Shown one piece after another: positions 4,647 through 7,099 of a stretch of DNA of 7,099 nucleotides. Numbering within the stretch: the stretch's first letter is position 1; the number at the start of each line of letters is the position of its first letter. Where the stretch lies: contig JAPWUH010000060.1 of assembly GCA_028275645.1 (NCBI GenBank), forward strand, positions 1 to 7,099, read 5' to 3'. The notes beneath the pieces are model-generated. The model was given only the letters and a program-made list of their open reading frames with translations. It ran no database searches and was not told where the DNA came from. This DNA is from Caldivirga sp. (GTDB lineage Archaea; Thermoproteota; Thermoprotei; Thermoproteales; Thermocladiaceae). Position numbers and translations under genes: made by a program.

Positions 4647-6983
4647 ATGGTTAAGCCCGTTGTTGAGGCTAAGTTTAGTAAGGAGGGTGAGGAGGAGAGT
4701 ATCATATATATTATTCGTGGTGTTGACATTGGTGTCCTGGGTATACCGGTGGGTAATTACGTGAACGTGAGGGGTGATGAAGTTGAGGTTAGGTTAAGCT
4801 TTACCACACCAAAGGTAACCTTCAACACCTACGGTGGTTTAAGTGGACAGGGGGTGAGCCTAGGCTCAAACATACCCAATGCACCAGTTAGCATACTGAA
4901 TAGGCTTGCATCGGTTAAACCAATGTTCATTAGTGCAAACGCTGTTAACGCACCTGGATTAACCTCAACTCAACTGAACCCGCCGCCTAAGCCTAAATTC
5001 AATGCAGCTAATGTCAGCTTCAACAGTCTAAACCCCATCAACAACATTAACCTAGACAGTGAGTTACCGGCCTCACTGGCTGCTAGTGGCCTTAGAAACG
5101 TTACTGACGTTAAGGTGAATTTCACGAGCCCTGGTGAGGGGGTTCTCATTAAGCCTAATGAACTTGAGCTGAATTCAACCGTCGCATCACTAGGTTTCAC
5201 AGTGCCTACTATTTCCTTTAAGGCACATGGTGATTTAGATAGGTTGGGCGTAGGCTTAGACTCCAGGGTACCTAATGCACCCACTGGCGCATCAGCTAAT
5301 CCTCCTCAGGTTAAACCCATGTTTACAGATTTGGTTGGGGTTAAGGGGATTAACTTAGCCTCAAATCTACCCAACCCACCGCTTAACCTAAAACCAAATC
5401 TCACAATAGTTAACGTTAACTTCGGCACTAACCCCAGTTCCATTAGTGGCATACGCTTAAACGGCACATTACCAGGTTCACCAGTTGCAACGAACCTTAG
5501 TTACTTAGCTGATGTTAAAGTGGTGTTCATGAGCCTTGGTGAACCGGCATTCATTAATCCTAACGATGTTGGGCTTAACTCAACCATAGCACTAAGGGTT
5601 AGCGGGGAGGCGGCGTCTACCGCCTCTCTCAGTGAGATTGATAGGTTAATAACTGAGGTTGAGGGCATTACTAGTAGGGATAGGTTGCTATTTGGCCTTG
5701 GTAGGGTTGTGCCTGATAGGGCGTTGGTGATCGTTGCTAGGCGTATTGGTGGTTTTGGCTACATTGAGTTTCTTAAGAGGGTTCTTAGGGAGGTTTACAG
5801 GGTTTCGATTGGTGGCTTACCTAACCCGAAGCATGTGAGTCATTCCGAGGACTTGACTCTGCTTATGCCTATCGAGGTTGGTGCTGGTGGTAGGTTATTT
5901 GTGATTGACCTCACCAGCGGTAATTTGAGGGAGTTGCTTAAGGACGATGTTAGGCTGGCGAGGATTAAGGAGAGAGTTAAGGATAGGCTTAGGGAATTGT
6001 TCTCACAGGGCTTCGGGTTCATAGTGATTTATGGAGATGGTGGTGAAGATTGTGATTATACGAGCAACGATTATAAAAATATAAAAGATAGCAAAAAAGA
6101 AAATAAGGAAGATAAAGCTTGTGTAAGCGAATTCATAAAGGGCATGTGGATTAAGTTTTATGGTGAAAAGATTCTCGAATACCACTCAACGGTGCCAAGC
6201 CCAATTGAGGTTAACCCTGTTGTTGATGGGCTTGACGCAAAATCCTCACGTGAATTCTACGCCGTTTTGGCTGGTGTAATGTGGGGTAGGGTTAGTAAGC
6301 CGATAGCGGATTACAGTGGGTTTGGTGGTTTTGATGAGTTTGTTGTTTGGCTTGAGGATGGTTACTGGAGGGCCCTTGAGGGTGCGTTAAGGGACTTCAG
6401 CATTAGGCTTAAGGTTAAGCCAAGCGCCGAGGGTGATGAACACAGCCTCGAGTCGATGAGCCACTACCTAACCAAGGCGGCCATGGTTAATTACTTGGTT
6501 CGTGAGTTGACTGAGGAATTTAGGAGTAAGGGGATTGAGGAGGGTGATGCTAGGGTTAAGGCCTTGGATTGCGTTGAGACTGAGTATCAACTCGGTAATG
6601 TTAGGTTCGACGTGTATGTCAAGCCTAACTGCGGCTCTAGGCTTAGTGGGCTTGTGGTTGAGGTTGAGACCCTTTACGGGACGGGCACCGTGGTGCATAA
6701 GGTGCTTGACACAGTGGAGAGTAGGGTTAAGGCTGGTGTTAATAGGCTGTGGGTTGTTGTACCAAACCCACAGGCCACAATACTCTTACCGCAATTACTG
6801 AAGCTTGAGAGGTATGTTAAGGAGAGGCATGGTGAAGGGGTTGAATTCCACACCCTAGACATAACGGAAACAGAACCCAAACCAGTAAGGCTAATTGAAG
6901 CTGCCAAGACACTCACAGGCGAGTGGAGGAGGTTGAAGGTAGGGGGCGGTGGAGGTGCAGGTGAGGTATCTTCCGCATCTTAG
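4647..6983 (+). CDS. Repeat-scaffold protein with C-terminal PD-(D/E)XK-nuclease-like domain (778 aa)
   Basis: Third gene of the operon, 10 bp after the previous stop. Residues 1-54 are a short leader region. Residues 55-318 are eight degenerate ~30-39-residue repeats in two homologous 132-residue blocks, with a consensus of V-K-[VP]-x-F followed by [GI]-[VI]-x-L-x-S-x-[LIV]-P-x-[AS]-P. Residues ~328-465 form an unrecognised alpha/beta domain (LVIVARRIGGFGYIEFLKRV). Residues 470-490 are a lysine-rich, AT-coded insert bracketed by Cys469 and Cys492. Residues ~495-600 are unrecognised. Residues ~605-740 have the PD-(D/E)XK layout: helix HYLTKAAMVNYLVREL, strand VRFDVYV with Asp655, strand LVVEVETLYG with Glu672 and Glu674, then a helix with Lys685, then LWVVVPN. 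The usual (D/E)-x-K lysine is absent (E-V-E), so Lys685 may substitute, or the domain may be inactive. A Gly-rich tail ends the protein. No signal peptide or membrane segment is seen, so it is likely cytoplasmic and acts on nucleic acid (inference). Confidence 0.8.
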   Translation: MVKPVVEAKFSKEGEEESIIYIIRGVDIGVLGIPVGNYVNVRGDEVEVRLSFTTPKVTFNTYGGLSGQGVSLGSNIPNAPVSILNRLASVKPMFISANAVNAPGLTSTQLNPPPKPKFNAANVSFNSLNPINNINLDSELPASLAASGLRNVTDVKVNFTSPGEGVLIKPNELELNSTVASLGFTVPTISFKAHGDLDRLGVGLDSRVPNAPTGASANPPQVKPMFTDLVGVKGINLASNLPNPPLNLKPNLTIVNVNFGTNPSSISGIRLNGTLPGSPVATNLSYLADVKVVFMSLGEPAFINPNDVGLNSTIALRVSGEAASTASLSEIDRLITEVEGITSRDRLLFGLGRVVPDRALVIVARRIGGFGYIEFLKRVLREVYRVSIGGLPNPKHVSHSEDLTLLMPIEVGAGGRLFVIDLTSGNLRELLKDDVRLARIKERVKDRLRELFSQGFGFIVIYGDGGEDCDYTSNDYKNIKDSKKENKEDKACVSEFIKGMWIKFYGEKILEYHSTVPSPIEVNPVVDGLDAKSSREFYAVLAGVMWGRVSKPIADYSGFGGFDEFVVWLEDGYWRALEGALRDFSIRLKVKPSAEGDEHSLESMSHYLTKAAMVNYLVRELTEEFRSKGIEEGDARVKALDCVETEYQLGNVRFDVYVKPNCGSRLSGLVVEVETLYGTGTVVHKVLDTVESRVKAGVNRLWVVVPNPQATILLPQLLKLERYVKERHGEGVEFHTLDITETEPKPVRLIEAAKTLTGEWRRLKVGGGGGAGEVSSAS
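4809..5600 (+). repeat. Coding tandem repeat: two 396-bp blocks of four degenerate units
   Basis: Encodes residues 55-186 and 187-318. Units begin near residues 55, 90, 116, 155 and again near 187, 222, 254, 290. Corresponding units in the two blocks resemble each other more than they resemble their neighbours: VKPMF at 90 and 222; VKVNFTSPGE at 155 with VKVVFMSLGE at 290; NSTVA with NSTIA; IPNAP with VPNAP. This implies a four-unit block duplicated as a whole after the units had diverged. DNA similarity is partial, so the duplication is old rather than recent slippage. Confidence 0.75.
6054..6116 (+). other. AT-rich in-frame insert in the nuclease-fusion gene
   Basis: These 63 bp have 14 G+C (about 22%), far below the flanking coding DNA, and encode 21 hydrophilic residues rich in Lys, Asp and Asn. 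It keeps the reading frame and is flanked by Cys469 and Cys492. It is best read as a surface loop or linker between the middle domain and the following region. Confidence 0.6.
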
Positions 6984-6986
6984 TTA

Positions 6987-7008
6987 ACTGCCTAGGCATG
7001 CAGTCTTT
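6987..7008 (+). terminator. Possible terminator or palindrome after the operon
   Basis: Just after the TAG at 6981-6983 there is an inverted repeat ACTGC (6987-6991) / GCAGT (7000-7004) containing the perfect 10-bp palindrome TGCCTAGGCA (6989-6998), followed by CTTTAAA. A short stem with a brief T-run could act in termination, though archaeal terminators are usually T-tracts without hairpins. A protein-binding palindrome is the alternative. Confidence 0.3.
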
Positions 7009-7042
7009 AAATGATTCAGCTTAAACCTAACTTTAATGCTCA

Positions 7043-7099
7043 TCATGCTTTAGCCTCCTTAATGAATGCCATAAAACGCCTTAGAGTCCGCCTGTAAGC
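7043..7099 (-). CDS. Possible C-terminal end of a convergent gene, cut by right edge
   Basis: On the minus strand one frame is open from the right edge to TGA at 7045-7043 and reads AYRRTLRRFMAFIKEAKA, a plausible basic helical protein C-terminus. The other two minus frames hit stops quickly. Only 18 codons are visible, so chance openness is possible and no family can be named. If real, the gene is convergent with the operon, with a 59-bp gap. Confidence 0.35.
   Translation of the reverse strand, partial: AYRRTLRRFMAFIKEAKA

Noticed and set aside
4809..5600. Surface or adhesin reading of the repeat region, which holds about eight N-x-S/T sequons
   Set aside because: The protein has no signal peptide or membrane anchor and ends in a nuclease-like domain, so the sequons are probably a by-product of Asn/Ser/Thr-rich repeats.
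6003..6185. Minus-strand hydrophobic ORF resembling a small membrane protein
   Set aside because: It is the antisense of the AT-rich lysine-coding island and flanking frame; the hydrophobicity follows from reading A-rich codons on the other strand, and no promoter or SD is seen.
6984..7046. 20-codon minus-strand ORF starting at ATG 7046, overlapping the TGA of the right-edge gene
   Set aside because: Too short to support, and it ends in the palindrome; probably chance.
1..7099. CRISPR arrays, tRNA or rRNA genes, insertion sequences
   Set aside because: No regularly spaced direct repeats, cloverleaf-like sequence, terminal inverted repeats or transposase motifs were seen.

Overview
The window looks like chromosomal DNA from a thermophilic crenarchaeon, most likely of the Thermoproteales type (Caldivirga/Vulcanisaeta-like). 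This is inferred from four things. Arginine is coded mostly by AGG and leucine often by TTA/CTA. Lead genes are apparently leaderless, with an A/T-rich TATA-like box about 24-26 bp before the start codon. Internal operon genes have GGTGA Shine-Dalgarno sites. The left-edge gene encodes a NurA-family nuclease. The genus is not proven.

Layout. (1) 1-705, minus strand: 5' part of a NurA-like nuclease gene running off the left edge. (2) 706-803: divergent promoter region. (3) 804-1025, plus: small hypothetical gene (73 aa). (4) 1054-2450, minus: a gene for a protein with a possible N-terminal winged-helix region and a CxxC...HxxxxH zinc-binding motif. Its frame stops at 1269, but a convincing continuation runs to 1054 in the -1 frame, so this is either a frameshifted gene or two overlapping genes. 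(5) 2451-2549: second divergent promoter region. (6) 2550-6983, plus: a tight three-gene operon. It encodes an HExxH zinc metalloprotease-like protein (295 aa), an unrecognised 397-aa protein, and a 778-aa protein. The last joins a two-block tandem-repeat region, an unrecognised middle region and a C-terminal PD-(D/E)XK-nuclease-like domain. (7) 6984-7099: a short intergenic stretch with a palindrome, then what may be the last 18 codons of a convergent minus-strand gene.

The operon and its divergent zinc-finger gene are the most interesting part. A predicted protease, a predicted nuclease on a repeat scaffold and a large protein of unknown function are translationally linked. They face a putative DNA-binding protein and sit about 1.8 kb from a NurA nuclease gene. 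This resembles a small accessory, possibly defence-like, cassette. No helicase/ATPase (no Walker A motif), transposase, integrase, CRISPR array, tRNA or rRNA was seen. The system-level role is inference: only the NurA, HExxH and PD-(D/E)XK-like motifs are read directly from sequence.
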